Below, one piece after another: positions 1-8,185 of a DNA stretch of 64,000 nt (position 1 is the stretch's first letter; each line of letters begins with the position of its first letter). The DNA is from Rosenbergiella epipactidis (lineage in GTDB: Bacteria > Pseudomonadota > Gammaproteobacteria > Enterobacterales > Enterobacteriaceae), in assembly GCF_018494055.1 (NCBI RefSeq), contig NZ_JABBFQ010000009.1, forward strand, positions 93,711 to 157,710, read 5' to 3'. The notes under the pieces are model-generated. The model made no database searches, had not been told where the DNA came from, and saw nothing but the letters and a program-made list of their open reading frames with translations. A program made the translations under genes and the position numbers.

Positions 1-133
1 TGCTCGCTGGTTGGACGACGACAATAAGATTACCCTGCAAGAGTTAGCTGATCAGTATGGGGTGTCGGCAGAACGTGTTCGCCAACTTGAAAAAAATGCG
101 ATGAAAAAGCTACGTGTTGCTATCGAAGCGTAG
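1..133 (+). CDS. rpoH: RNA polymerase sigma-32 factor RpoH, C-terminal end (partial)
   Basis: Reading from base 2, the window opens inside a frame ending in [15 protein letters not shown] and stopping at 131-133. The visible 43 residues are the sigma region 4.2 helix-turn-helix ([20 protein letters not shown]), which contacts the -35 element of heat-shock promoters. They are almost identical to the end of E. coli RpoH. The start and most of the protein lie upstream of the window. In E. coli the liv genes lie between rpoH and ugpB; here ugpB follows directly. Confidence 0.95.
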   Translation, partial: ARWLDDDNKITLQELADQYGVSAERVRQLEKNAMKKLRVAIEA

Positions 134-151
134 TGATATAACCTTGTGATT

Positions 152-180
152 AAAGGAGATGCTCAGTCATCTCCTTTTTT
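152..180 (+). terminator. rho-independent terminator of rpoH
   Basis: A 10-bp perfect stem (AAAGGAGATG with CATCTCCTTT, loop CTCAGT) runs into seven T residues, 19 bases after the rpoH stop codon. Confidence 0.9.
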
Positions 181-197
181 ATGCGCTAAAAACCTTA

Positions 198-272
198 CTG
201 TCATAAAACTCCCTTTAATCTGTCCTTTTTCTGTCACACCCCACTGTCATGGTTATGACCAATATTTGTCAT
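198..272 (+). promoter_or_regulatory. array of Pho-box heptamers upstream of ugpB
   Basis: PhoB binds direct repeats of CTGTCAT-like heptamers spaced 11 bp apart. Here heptamers start at 198 (CTGTCAT), 209 (CTCCCTT, weak), 220 (CTGTCCT) and 231 (CTGTCAC), all exactly 11 bp apart with mostly A/T 4-bp spacers. A second run starts at 244 (CTGTCAT), 255 (ATGACCA, weak) and 266 (TTGTCAT), again in 11-bp steps but offset by 13 bp from the first run. This fits phosphate-starvation control of ugp as in E. coli. The repeats are seen in the sequence; PhoB binding is inferred. Confidence 0.8.
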
Positions 273-300
273 CGTTTATTGCATCTATTGGGATATCACT

Positions 301-1617
301 ATGTTACCAACGACTATACGCCATTCTCTTTTTGCGCTGTGTTTCGCCACCTCTATCCCTTGCGCGAATGCCTCGGTAGACATTCCTTTCTGGCACTCGA
401 TGGAAGGAGAGCTAGGGGCTGAGGTCGATAGCCTTGCGCAGCGATTTAATCAAACACACAGTCAGTATCATATTTCGCCAGTCTATAAAGGTAACTATTC
501 ACAAAGCTTGGCATCGGGTATCGCTGCCATCCGAGCGGGCCATGCGCCTGCCTTATTACAAGTCTATGAAGTGGGCACCGCCACCATGATGGCCTCCCAT
601 GCTATCGTTCCTGTTTGGCAATTATTCCAACAAACAAAAGTCCCGTTAGATGAACAGCAATTTGTCCCCTCAATAGTCAGTTATTACTCTGATGCCAAAA
701 CGGGCCACATGGTTGCCGAGCCCTTTAATAGCTCAACCCCTGTTTTGTATTTTAATAAAGAGGCTTTTAAACGTGCTGGGCTTGATCCCAATAAAGCCCC
801 CGCAACATGGCAAGAACTTGAGGCTGATGCCATAGCATTAAAGAAAGCTGGACAAGCATGCAGCTACAGCAGTGGGTGGCAAGGCTGGATCCAGTTGGAA
901 GAATTCAGTGCATGGAATGGGTTACCGGTTGCCACCGCGAATAATGGCTTCGATAGTACGGATGCGCGACTGCTCTTTAATGGACCTTTACAAGTTCAAC
1001 ATATCGAACTATTGGCCCGTATGAAGAATGCTGGAACCTTTAGTTATCTCGGAAGAACGGATGAGCCGACGAAAGCATTTTATTCAGGAGACTGTGCCAT
1101 GATCACGGCCTCTTCTGGCTCATTGGCTGATATTAAACATGCCGCGAAATTTGACTATGGTGTCGCGCCGATGCCTTACCAGCAAGGAACGCCTCATGCC
1201 CCCCAAAACGCCATCATCGGCGGAGCAAGCTTATGGGTGACGAAAGGCCAAACGCCTGAGGTATATCAAGGCGTCGCAGAATTTCTTAAGTTTTTGACCC
1301 AGCCCAATATCGCCGCAGAGTGGCACCAAAAAACCGGCTATTTACCGGTTACAACAGCGGCCTATCAACTCTCGCAACAGCAAGGTTTCTATCGCCGTAA
1401 TCCGGAAGCAGAAACCGCCATTAAACAGATGTTGAATAAAGCCCCCTTGCCCTATACCAAGGGATTACGCCTAGGCAATATGCCGCAAATACGCGCTATC
1501 GTCGATGAAGAGTTAGAGTCTGTGTGGACGGGTAAGAAAACCGCTAAAGCGGCGTTAGACAGTGCGGTCGAACGCGGCAATCAGCAATTACAGCGTTTTC
1601 ATCAGCAAGTAAACTAA
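301..1617 (+). CDS. ugpB: sn-glycerol-3-phosphate ABC transporter, periplasmic binding protein UgpB
   Basis: 438 residues, the same length as E. coli UgpB. A signal peptide covers residues 1-24 with a likely cleavage after ANA ([11 protein letters not shown]). The mature part is a family 1 extracellular solute-binding protein; the N-terminal [13 protein letters not shown] segment is typical of UgpB. It captures glycerol-3-phosphate and glycerophosphodiesters in the periplasm and delivers them to UgpAE. It is the first gene of ugpBAECQ, lies just downstream of a Pho-box array, and is followed by an intercistronic hairpin that could keep its mRNA more abundant than the membrane genes. No strong Shine-Dalgarno is visible before the start. 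Confidence 0.96.
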   Translation: MLPTTIRHSLFALCFATSIPCANASVDIPFWHSMEGELGAEVDSLAQRFNQTHSQYHISPVYKGNYSQSLASGIAAIRAGHAPALLQVYEVGTATMMASHAIVPVWQLFQQTKVPLDEQQFVPSIVSYYSDAKTGHMVAEPFNSSTPVLYFNKEAFKRAGLDPNKAPATWQELEADAIALKKAGQACSYSSGWQGWIQLEEFSAWNGLPVATANNGFDSTDARLLFNGPLQVQHIELLARMKNAGTFSYLGRTDEPTKAFYSGDCAMITASSGSLADIKHAAKFDYGVAPMPYQQGTPHAPQNAIIGGASLWVTKGQTPEVYQGVAEFLKFLTQPNIAAEWHQKTGYLPVTTAAYQLSQQQGFYRRNPEAETAIKQMLNKAPLPYTKGLRLGNMPQIRAIVDEELESVWTGKKTAKAALDSAVERGNQQLQRFHQQVN

Positions 1618-1621
1618 AGCG

Positions 1622-1641
1622 TGGAGAGGGCAACCTCTCCA
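1622..1641 (+). other. intercistronic hairpin with GNRA tetraloop between ugpB and ugpA
   Basis: TGGAGAGG pairs perfectly with CCTCTCCA around a GCAA loop, starting 5 bases after the ugpB stop. There is no T-run, so it is unlikely to be a full terminator. The GCAA (GNRA) loop gives a very stable RNA hairpin. By analogy with the malE-malF intercistronic region it may protect the ugpB mRNA 3' end and raise binding protein over channel subunits; that role is inferred. Confidence 0.6.
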
Positions 1642-1661
1642 ACTGTTTAAGAGACTCCGTT

Positions 1662-2552
1662 ATGGCGACTTCTTTACCTCCTACCTTTAAGTCATCAGTG
1701 CTTCCCTATCTATTGGTGATGCCCCAGCTGGTCATTACCCTTATATTTTTTCTGTGGCCAGCAGCACAATCATTGTGGTCATCGTTACAGACCAGCGATC
1801 CTTTCGGCTTTAGCAGTCGCTTCAGTGGTTGGCTGAATTTCCAAAATCTTTTTGATGATCCTTATTACCTTGAGTCCTTTAAAACGACGTTTATTTTCAG
1901 TGGACTCGTGACGGGGTCGGGCTTAGTCATTGCGCTAGTATTGGCGGCACTGGTGAACCATATATGGCGGGGGAAAAAATGTTATCAAACGCTATTTTTA
2001 TTACCCTATGCCATCGCCCCCGCCATTGCTGCGGTGATGTGGCTGTTCTTGTTCAGCCCAGGGCCAGGTATTGTCAGCCACTGGTTAGACCAATGGGGCT
2101 ACCATTGGAACAGCGCGCAAAATAGCCAGCAGGCATTATTTCTAGTGGTTCTTGCGTCGGTATGGCAACAGATCAGTTATAACTTCCTGTTCTTTTTTGC
2201 CGCGCTACAGTCGATTCCACGTTCGTTGATAGACGCTGCAGCACTTGATGGCGCAGGGCCAATCCGACGCTTTATCCATATTGCCTTACCTTTGATAGCA
2301 CCGGTCTCGTTCTTCTTGTTGGTCGTGAATATTATTTATGCTTTCTTCGATACTTTCCCAGTGATTGACGCGATCACTCAGGGAGGGCCTGTCCAAGCGA
2401 CAACGACCTTAATTTATAAAATCTATCGTGAGGGATTTACGGGATTAGACCTTGGCTCCTCAGCCGCTCAATCCGTCATTCTGATGGCAATAGTCATTCT
2501 ATTGACTGTCGCCCAGTTTAGGTTTATCGACCGTAAGGTACGTTATCAATGA
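1662..2552 (+). CDS. ugpA: glycerol-3-phosphate ABC transporter permease UgpA
   Basis: 296 residues (295 in E. coli). A binding-protein-dependent permease of the MalF type with about six membrane segments. The cytoplasmic EAA loop, which docks on the UgpC ATPase, is visible at about residues 190-212 ([14 protein letters not shown], then ALPL). It forms the inner-membrane channel with UgpE. It follows ugpB after a 44-base gap containing the hairpin and overlaps ugpE by 4 bases (ATGA), which indicates translational coupling. Confidence 0.95.
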   Translation: MATSLPPTFKSSVLPYLLVMPQLVITLIFFLWPAAQSLWSSLQTSDPFGFSSRFSGWLNFQNLFDDPYYLESFKTTFIFSGLVTGSGLVIALVLAALVNHIWRGKKCYQTLFLLPYAIAPAIAAVMWLFLFSPGPGIVSHWLDQWGYHWNSAQNSQQALFLVVLASVWQQISYNFLFFFAALQSIPRSLIDAAALDGAGPIRRFIHIALPLIAPVSFFLLVVNIIYAFFDTFPVIDAITQGGPVQATTTLIYKIYREGFTGLDLGSSAAQSVILMAIVILLTVAQFRFIDRKVRYQ

Positions 2553-3394
2553 TTGAACAGCATCGAAAACTAACGATTTTCAGCCATCTTGTTCTCTGGC
2601 TGTCGGGATTGGTTATCCTTTTTCCTCTCTACATTGTGGTGGTTACCGCGACACTCAGTGATCAGCAAGCGGCACAAATGCCGCTGCCTCTACTTCCTGG
2701 CGGACACTTTATCGAGAATATCCATCAATTGCTGGTACAAGGTGTCGGTGGTCAAAATCTGCCGCTTTACCACCTCCTGTACAATAGTTTACTGATGGCT
2801 TTAGGGATTACCGCAGGCAAGATAGTCATCTCCACGCTTTCGGCTTTTGCGCTGGTCTGGTTTAGGTTTCCTTTCCGCAACCTCTGCTTTTGGCTCATTT
2901 TCATTACGTTGATGTTACCTGTGGAAGTACGTATTTTCCCGACGGTGAGTATTGTGACGCAGTTGGGGATGGATAATAGCTTTGCTGGGCTAATTTTACC
3001 GATGTTAGCCTCGGCCACTGCGACGTTTTTATTGCGGCAGTACTTCCTTTCCTTACCACACGAACTGATGGAGGCGGCGCGTATTGATGGTGCGAGCCCG
3101 TGGCAATTTTTTATCCATATTGTATTGCCTCTTTCGAAGACGCCTTTAGCCGCCTTGTTCGTGATTATTTTTATTTTTGGTTGGAATCAGTACTTATGGC
3201 CACTGGTGATCACCAGTGATAGCCATGTGACGACTGCTGTCGCGGCTATTCGCGGCATGATTAGCAGTGGGGACGGGGTATCCCACTGGAATCAAGTCAT
3301 GACGGCAGTCTTGTTGACTTTACTGCCTCCTTTAATGGTCGTGCTGGTCATGCAAAAAGCCTTTGTTCAAGGATTAGTTGAGAGTGAGAAATAA
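2549..3394 (+). CDS. ugpE: glycerol-3-phosphate ABC transporter permease UgpE
   Basis: 281 residues, as in E. coli. MalG-type permease with six predicted membrane segments; the EAA loop is at about residues 172-195 ([14 protein letters not shown], then VLPL). It pairs with UgpA to form the channel. The start ATG overlaps the ugpA stop by 4 bases. Its stop is followed directly by a GTG and then the ATG of ugpC, so the operon is tightly packed. Confidence 0.95.
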   Translation: MIEQHRKLTIFSHLVLWLSGLVILFPLYIVVVTATLSDQQAAQMPLPLLPGGHFIENIHQLLVQGVGGQNLPLYHLLYNSLLMALGITAGKIVISTLSAFALVWFRFPFRNLCFWLIFITLMLPVEVRIFPTVSIVTQLGMDNSFAGLILPMLASATATFLLRQYFLSLPHELMEAARIDGASPWQFFIHIVLPLSKTPLAALFVIIFIFGWNQYLWPLVITSDSHVTTAVAAIRGMISSGDGVSHWNQVMTAVLLTLLPPLMVVLVMQKAFVQGLVESEK

Positions 3395-3397
3395 GTG

Positions 3398-4480
3398 ATG
3401 GCAAGTGTACAACTGCAAGCGTTAACCAAAAGCTATGATGGTAAGCACCAGATCATTAAGCCACTAAATGTAATAATTAACCCTGGCGAATTTGTGGTGA
3501 TTATTGGTCCTTCCGGTTGTGGAAAGTCTACATTATTACGGATGGTTGCTGGACTCGAAGCCGCAACCAGCGGTGATATCTGGATTAATGATCAGCGTAT
3601 GACAGATAAAGCGCCCAAAGAGCGCCAAGTCGCGATGGTTTTTCAAAACTATGCCCTTTACCCCCATATGACGGTTGAGCAGAATATGGGCTATGGCCTT
3701 AAGATACGGGGTATAGGTAAGGCTGAGATCCGTCAACGTGTTCTGACGGTAGCGAAAAGCTTAGAGCTTGATTTACTGCTCTTGCGACGCCCTCGAGAGC
3801 TTTCGGGAGGGCAACGCCAACGTGTCGCAATGGGAAGAGCCATCATACGCGAACCCTCAGTCTTTTTATTCGATGAGCCGCTGTCCAATTTGGATGCTCG
3901 ATTACGTGGGCAGATGCGCCTCGAACTCCAGCGATTACATCAACGCTTGAATATAACCAGTTTGTACGTCACGCATGACCAAGTTGAGGCCATGACCTTG
4001 GCAGATCGTGTACTGGTTATGAACAAAGGCGTTGTGGAACAATTTGGTTCGCCCAGTGAAGTATACCAGCGACCACAGTCTACCTTTGTCGCCAGCTTTT
4101 TAGGTGCGCCCGCGATGAACTTACTCTCTGCTGAACTCAGCGGGGACGGTAAAACTTGGAGAGTAGAGAACCGTTTTTCTCTTCCCCTAGGTTCCTTGGC
4201 AATTGAACCGAACAAGTCGGCAGTAACACTCGGCATACGCCCAGAACATATTAAGGTTGAGTCGGTTACAGAAGACGGGGAGGGCATGATTATTGAAGTC
4301 GATGCGGTAGAAATGCTCGGCGCTGATAATATCATTCATGGTAAAATTGGAACGCAACCTTTAGTGATTCGTGCGGCGCAATCAATCTGCCCAAAAGTCG
4401 GTGAACTGATAAGGGTGACATTACCCGCCGATGCCTTACATTATTTTGATACCACCTCAGGACAGCGTTTAGATGATTAA
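3398..4480 (+). CDS. ugpC: glycerol-3-phosphate ABC transporter ATPase UgpC
   Basis: 360 residues from the ATG at 3398, which aligns with the E. coli start; a GTG one codon upstream (3395) is the alternative. Walker [10 protein letters not shown] is at 37-45, the signature LSGGQ at 135-139, and Walker B (VFLFDEP) follows about 15 residues later. The C-terminal 120 residues form the TOBE/OB regulatory domain of the MalK/UgpC family. It hydrolyses ATP to drive uptake through UgpAE. In E. coli internal phosphate inhibits the transporter; the same is likely here. Its end overlaps ugpQ by 8 bases. Confidence 0.95.
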   Translation: MASVQLQALTKSYDGKHQIIKPLNVIINPGEFVVIIGPSGCGKSTLLRMVAGLEAATSGDIWINDQRMTDKAPKERQVAMVFQNYALYPHMTVEQNMGYGLKIRGIGKAEIRQRVLTVAKSLELDLLLLRRPRELSGGQRQRVAMGRAIIREPSVFLFDEPLSNLDARLRGQMRLELQRLHQRLNITSLYVTHDQVEAMTLADRVLVMNKGVVEQFGSPSEVYQRPQSTFVASFLGAPAMNLLSAELSGDGKTWRVENRFSLPLGSLAIEPNKSAVTLGIRPEHIKVESVTEDGEGMIIEVDAVEMLGADNIIHGKIGTQPLVIRAAQSICPKVGELIRVTLPADALHYFDTTSGQRLDD

Positions 4481-5219
4481 TGAAGATTGGCCCTATCCAA
4501 GAATTGTCGCTCATCGGGGCGGAGGAAACTTAGCACCAGAGAATACCCTAGCGGCCATAGATTGTGGATATCGTTATGGTCATACCATGATTGAATTTGA
4601 CGCTAAACTCTCAGCTGATCAGCAAGTCTTTTTACTTCACGATGATACCCTTACCCGTACTAGTCATACCCAAGGGGTAGCAGGGGAGATGACCTGGAAG
4701 ACCTTGCAACAGGTGGATGCCGGCTCATGGTTTTCTAAGCAGTTTGCAGGAGAGGGACTGGCACATCTTGCTGATGTCGCGAAACGTTGTCAGCAATATG
4801 GACTCTTCGCCAATATCGAAATTAAACCGACAACGGGTTTAGACGCCGCTACCGGTACCTTGGTTGCCTGCGCCGCGGCCGACTATTGGCGAGAGATGAC
4901 GTCACCGCTACTGTCTTCATTCTCTTTTACTGCGCTATTTGCCGCTATGCAGGAACAGCCAGGTCTTCCCCGCGGTTACCTAATGCATGAATGGCAGGAC
5001 GATTGGCTGAATATCACTCAGCAATTAGCCTGCGTCTCACTGCATCTCAATTATCGTCTGTTAACTCCAGAACGAATTGCGCAAATTAAGCAGGAGGGGT
5101 TGCGTATTCTTGCCTATACCGTCAACGACCCGCATAAGGCTCGCGCATTGTTAGACCTTGGGGTGGATGCGATTTGTACAGATTGTATCGATCAGATCGG
5201 TCCACATTTCCCCAATTAG
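4473..5219 (+). CDS. ugpQ: cytoplasmic glycerophosphodiester phosphodiesterase UgpQ
   Basis: 248 residues, matching E. coli UgpQ (247). The GDPD catalytic elements are present: [13 protein letters not shown] near residue 11, EFDAKLS with LLHDD near residues 40-54, and NIEIKPTTG near residue 115. It hydrolyses glycerophosphodiesters taken up by UgpBAEC to glycerol-3-phosphate and an alcohol. The start ATG lies inside the end of ugpC in another frame. The 3' end overlaps the convergent yhhA by 4 bases, leaving no room for a terminator between them. Confidence 0.95.
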   Translation: MINEDWPYPRIVAHRGGGNLAPENTLAAIDCGYRYGHTMIEFDAKLSADQQVFLLHDDTLTRTSHTQGVAGEMTWKTLQQVDAGSWFSKQFAGEGLAHLADVAKRCQQYGLFANIEIKPTTGLDAATGTLVACAAADYWREMTSPLLSSFSFTALFAAMQEQPGLPRGYLMHEWQDDWLNITQQLACVSLHLNYRLLTPERIAQIKQEGLRILAYTVNDPHKARALLDLGVDAICTDCIDQIGPHFPN

Positions 5220-5464
5220 GGTTGGTCTCTTTGGACTTTACGTAACATTTTCTGTTGATGGAGCTCATTGCCTTGCTGGAGTCGTTGAGCACTATTTTGC
5301 TGTTCTAGATGAAGTTGTTGGGAGTGAAGCTGCTGCTGCGTGGACATCTGGTTTTGCAAACGCTGCTGGGTTGCTGAAGGCGACAGCGGCGATGGCGTTG
5401 AGAGATTGTTAGCAAAGGCCGCTGCAGAATTGAGTAGCACCATCAGGACACATAATCTTTTCAT
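5216..5464 (-). CDS. yhhA: short YhhA-like protein (DUF2756), exported, glutamine-rich
   Basis: 82 residues. A signal peptide is visible at 1-18 ([18 protein letters not shown]), followed by a Ser/Pro stretch and a Gln/Leu/His-rich region (repeated QQQL and QLH units) likely to be helical. It sits next to ugpQ, as yhhA does in E. coli, and the start resembles E. coli YhhA, but that protein is about 146 residues, so this copy lacks the C-terminal half. Function is unknown in any organism I know of. Assignment rests on position, N-terminus and composition. Confidence 0.75.
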   Translation of the reverse strand: MKRLCVLMVLLNSAAAFANNLSTPSPLSPSATQQRLQNQMSTQQQLHSQQLHLEQQNSAQRLQQGNELHQQKMLRKVQRDQP

Positions 5465-5495
5465 AAAAAAACCTCAATTATTTTTTATAATGCTA

Positions 5496-5524
5496 TTGCA
5501 AATGATAATGATTGCGATTAACAT
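5496..5524 (+). promoter_or_regulatory. ryhB promoter with embedded Fur box
   Basis: A -35 element TTGCAA (5496-5501) and a -10 element TAACAT (5519-5524) are separated by exactly 17 bp. The spacer and -35 hold a Fur box at 5498-5516 (GCAAATGATAATGATTGCG), 13 of 19 matches to the GATAATGATAATCATTATC consensus. Fur-Fe(II) bound here would block polymerase, as at E. coli ryhB. The same site lies 34-52 bases upstream of the divergent yhhA start and could also affect it. Confidence 0.8.
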
Positions 5525-5530
5525 TCAATT

Positions 5531-5616
5531 GTTCCGGTGAGACTGACAATCAACGGAATACGACATTGCTCACATTGCTTCCAGTATTTAGCCAGCCGCG
5601 TGCTGGCTTTTTTTTT
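5531..5616 (+). ncRNA. ryhB: RyhB, iron-starvation small regulatory RNA
   Basis: The conserved RyhB pairing core is present from about 5561 to 5586 (GACATTGCTCACATTGCTTC and following), matching E. coli RyhB essentially base for base. It is followed by the terminator hairpin AGCCAGC-CGCGT-GCTGGCT and a run of nine T (5590-5616). The 5' start is inferred from the -10 element; the length would be about 86 nt (90 in E. coli). The first 30 nt differ from E. coli but can form their own stem (TTCCG 5532-5536 with CGGAA 5554-5558). The sequence between core and terminator is 3 nt shorter. RyhB acts with Hfq to repress mRNAs of iron-using proteins when Fur is inactive. In E. coli it lies near yhhW too (beside yhhX), so synteny agrees. 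Confidence 0.9.
5590..5616 (+). terminator. rho-independent terminator of RyhB
   Basis: 7-bp stem AGCCAGC/GCTGGCT with a 5-base CGCGT loop and nine T residues. In RyhB the U-tail is also the Hfq-binding site. Confidence 0.92.
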
Positions 5617-5714
5617 CACTGTTATTCATAAATTTTGAATAGAGCGGTGAAGTTTTTCAGCTATTCTTTTTTTCAATATCTCTTCAAACTATAGAAAAAA
5701 TTGAGGAGGTTTCC

Positions 5715-6410
5715 ATGATTTATATCCGTAAAGCGCAAGAACGTGGTCATGCTCACCATGGCTGGCTGGATAGCTGGCATACATTTTCGTTTGCTGACTA
5801 CTACGATCCGAATTTCATGGGATTTTCTGCACTGCGCGTGATTAACGAAGACACAATTGCGCCAAGCAAAGGATTCGGCACTCACCCTCATCAAAACATG
5901 GAAATTCTGACGTATGTTCTCTCTGGTGCCGTCGAACACCAAGATAGCATGGGTAATAAAGAACAAATTCCGGCAGGGGAGTTCCAGATTATGAGTGCGG
6001 GAACTGGCGTTCGTCACTCAGAATATAATCCCGATCCTCAACAGGCTCTGCACCTCTATCAAATTTGGATCATGCCTAATCAGCAAAATATTACCCCTCG
6101 TTATGAACAGCGAAAATTTGCTGAGCAATCCGGACGACAATTTATCCTGACACCGGATGCGAGAGAAAACTCGTTAAAAGTACATCAGGATATGACCTTA
6201 TCACGCTGGGTACTTTCTGCTGGAGAGGTAGGGAATATTGATATCGATCCCTCTCGTAAAATTTGGGTCCAAGTGGTCAAAGGTGAGGTATCAGTTAACG
6301 ATCAATCCCTCGAGACCAGCGATGCGGCAGCCGTTTGGGATGAGAAGCGTCTTGCTTTCTCTGCCAATCAACCCACGGAACTCTTAATTTTCGACCTACC
6401 GCCAGTGTAA
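5715..6410 (+). CDS. yhhW: pirin-family quercetin 2,3-dioxygenase YhhW
   Basis: 231 residues, the same length as E. coli YhhW. Bicupin fold; the four metal ligands of the N-terminal cupin are His57, His59 (GTHPHQ), His101 and Glu103 (RHSEYN). The E. coli enzyme cleaves quercetin in vitro; its physiological role is unclear. SD GAGGAGG is at 5703-5709. The E. coli neighbours yhhX and yhhY are absent. It ends just before a strong terminator. Confidence 0.93.
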   Translation: MIYIRKAQERGHAHHGWLDSWHTFSFADYYDPNFMGFSALRVINEDTIAPSKGFGTHPHQNMEILTYVLSGAVEHQDSMGNKEQIPAGEFQIMSAGTGVRHSEYNPDPQQALHLYQIWIMPNQQNITPRYEQRKFAEQSGRQFILTPDARENSLKVHQDMTLSRWVLSAGEVGNIDIDPSRKIWVQVVKGEVSVNDQSLETSDAAAVWDEKRLAFSANQPTELLIFDLPPV

Positions 6411-6427
6411 AAAGTGATGGGTAATGT

Positions 6428-6460
6428 GAGACGGCTTCCAGATAGCCGTCTCTTTTTTTT
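6428..6460 (+). terminator. rho-independent terminator of yhhW
   Basis: 9-bp stem GAGACGGCT/AGCCGTCTC, loop TCCAGAT, eight T residues. Confidence 0.93.
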
Positions 6461-6519
6461 AGGTAGTGTAAAATAGTGTTACTATTAAATTACCCTTACT
6501 TCCTACTTAATTGAGCGCA

Positions 6520-7515
6520 ATGAAGAAAAAAAGGCCAATATTACAAGACGTTGCCGATCGCGTTGGTGTGACTAAAATGACGGTCAGCCGTTACCTACGC
6601 AATCCACAACAAGTGTCTGCCCCGCTTGGCGAAAGGATTGCCATTGCGCTCGATGAGCTCGGTTATATTCCTAACCGTGTACCTGATATGCTGTCAAATG
6701 CGACAAGCCGAGCCATTGGGATATTACTGCCTTCCTTAACAAACCACGTTTTTGCCGATGTACTTCAAGGCATCGAGTCCATCACTGACCAAGCTGGTTA
6801 TCAAACGTTAGTTGCTCACTTTGGCTATCATGCTGAGAAGGAGGAACGTCAACTTCGCTCGTTACTGGGCTGGAATGTTGACGGGGTCATCTTAACGGAG
6901 CGCCAACATACCCCTGGTACATTACGTATGCTAGAGGTAGCTGGGATCCCTGTTGTCGAAATTATGGACTCCTCCTCGCCTTATTTAGACATGGCGGTGG
7001 GGTTTGATAATATCGCGGCAGCTCGTCAAATGACTGCAAGCATGATCGCTCAAGGCCACCGGCATCTTGTCTATCTAGGCGCTCGGCTAGACGAACGAAC
7101 GTTGCAGAAAAAAGCCGGATATATCGAGGCGATGGAGCAGTCTGGGTTAGTTCCACGCACGGTAATGAGCGAGCAGCCTTCTTCATTTAGTACGGGAGGC
7201 GAACTATTAAAACTGGCTCAGCAGCGTTATCCAGACGTTGACGGAATATTTTGTACTAATGATGACCTTGCAATCGGTGCAATGTTCGAGTGTCAGCGGC
7301 AAGGTATCGCTGTGCCTACTCAAATGGCGATTGCGGGTTTTCATGGCCATGACATTACAGAGAACGTCTCACCCACCTTAGCTACGGTTGTGACGCCTAG
7401 GAAAAAAATGGGCAAAATTGCCGCAGAAATGTTGCTCACCCGTTTGGCGGGAAAGACATGTGAGTCTCCCTGCATTGATTTAGGATTTTCACTTAGGATG
7501 GGCGGTAGTATTTAA
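6520..7515 (+). CDS. gntR: gluconate-responsive transcriptional repressor GntR
   Basis: 331 residues from the ATG at 6520; a TTG at 6511 is the upstream alternative, but E. coli GntR (331 aa) starts at the matching MKKKRP. The LacI-type HTH is at residues 6-28 (LQDVADRVGVTKMTVSRYL) with a hinge helix near 45-55, followed by the periplasmic-binding-like effector domain that binds gluconate. It represses gntK and gntU; a GntR-like operator lies in front of gntK. Transcribed in the same direction as gntKU but with a 130-base gap holding separate control sites. Confidence 0.95.
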   Translation: MKKKRPILQDVADRVGVTKMTVSRYLRNPQQVSAPLGERIAIALDELGYIPNRVPDMLSNATSRAIGILLPSLTNHVFADVLQGIESITDQAGYQTLVAHFGYHAEKEERQLRSLLGWNVDGVILTERQHTPGTLRMLEVAGIPVVEIMDSSSPYLDMAVGFDNIAAARQMTASMIAQGHRHLVYLGARLDERTLQKKAGYIEAMEQSGLVPRTVMSEQPSSFSTGGELLKLAQQRYPDVDGIFCTNDDLAIGAMFECQRQGIAVPTQMAIAGFHGHDITENVSPTLATVVTPRKKMGKIAAEMLLTRLAGKTCESPCIDLGFSLRMGGSI

Positions 7516-7519
7516 TCAT

Positions 7520-7541
7520 TTTTATGATTGAGTTCACATTT
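7520..7541 (+). promoter_or_regulatory. CRP binding site upstream of gntK
   Basis: TATGA-N6-TCACA at 7523-7538, flanked by T-rich bases; 9 of 10 core positions match TGTGA-N6-TCACA. The centre is about 66 bp upstream of the start expected from a -10-like TATAAC at 7585-7590, a usual place for activation. In E. coli gluconate genes need cAMP-CRP. CRP itself is encoded at 47785. Confidence 0.6.
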
Positions 7542-7603
7542 TAAGCCTTTTATTAACGAATAGATTGCGCTTCAACCGACAAGCTATAACAATAGTTATT
7601 AAA

Positions 7604-7619
7604 TTGTTATCGGTAACAT
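7604..7619 (+). promoter_or_regulatory. GntR operator in front of gntK
   Basis: TTGTTATCGGTAACAT is a near-perfect palindrome close to the E. coli GntR target (ATGTTACCGGTAACAT type). It lies 26 bases before the gntK start, just downstream of the likely transcription start, where a repressor would block initiation. A second, weaker dyad ATAAC-AATA-GTTAT is at 7586-7599. Confidence 0.65.
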
Positions 7620-7645
7620 TGTGAATGACTAAGGTTGGAGCAGTT

Positions 7646-8176
7646 ATGACAGAAGCCTCTTCTCAACATTACGTATTTGTCCTGATGGGTGTCTCAGGTA
7701 GCGGAAAATCAGTTGTTGCTAATCAAGTCTCACAAAAGCTGCAGACGGCTTTTCTTGATGGTGACTTCTTACATCCTCGCTCTAATATTTTAAAAATGGC
7801 TGAAGGCGAGCCACTGAACGATCAAGACCGAGCCCCTTGGCTTCAAGCCATTAACGACGCTGCGTTTGCTATGCAGCGTACGCAAAAAGTCTCTATCATC
7901 GTATGTTCATCCTTAAAGAAAAGTTATCGAGATATTCTGCGTAACGGTAATAAGAATCTTAAGTTTATCTATTTGAAAGGTGACTTCGAGACCATCGAAC
8001 AGCGCCTCAAAGCCCGTAAAGGCCACTTCTTTAAAACAAACATGTTAGTGACTCAATTCGATACCTTGGAAGAACCTAACGGTTCAGAATCTGATGTGTT
8101 AGTCGTTGATATTAGCCACTCACTCGATGATGTCATTGCTGAGACAGTTGCAACGATTAAAAATAATATCCAATAA
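7646..8176 (+). CDS. gntK: gluconokinase GntK
   Basis: 176 residues from the ATG at 7646, chosen because GGAG sits 5 bases upstream; an in-frame ATG at 7625 has no SD. The P-loop GVSGSGKS is near residues 14-21, and GDFLHPR is the gluconate-site region seen in E. coli GntK (175 aa). It phosphorylates gluconate to 6-phosphogluconate, feeding the Entner-Doudoroff and pentose phosphate routes. It forms an operon with gntU 9 bases downstream. Confidence 0.95.
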   Translation: MTEASSQHYVFVLMGVSGSGKSVVANQVSQKLQTAFLDGDFLHPRSNILKMAEGEPLNDQDRAPWLQAINDAAFAMQRTQKVSIIVCSSLKKSYRDILRNGNKNLKFIYLKGDFETIEQRLKARKGHFFKTNMLVTQFDTLEEPNGSESDVLVVDISHSLDDVIAETVATIKNNIQ

Positions 8177-8185
8177 GGTTAAGTC

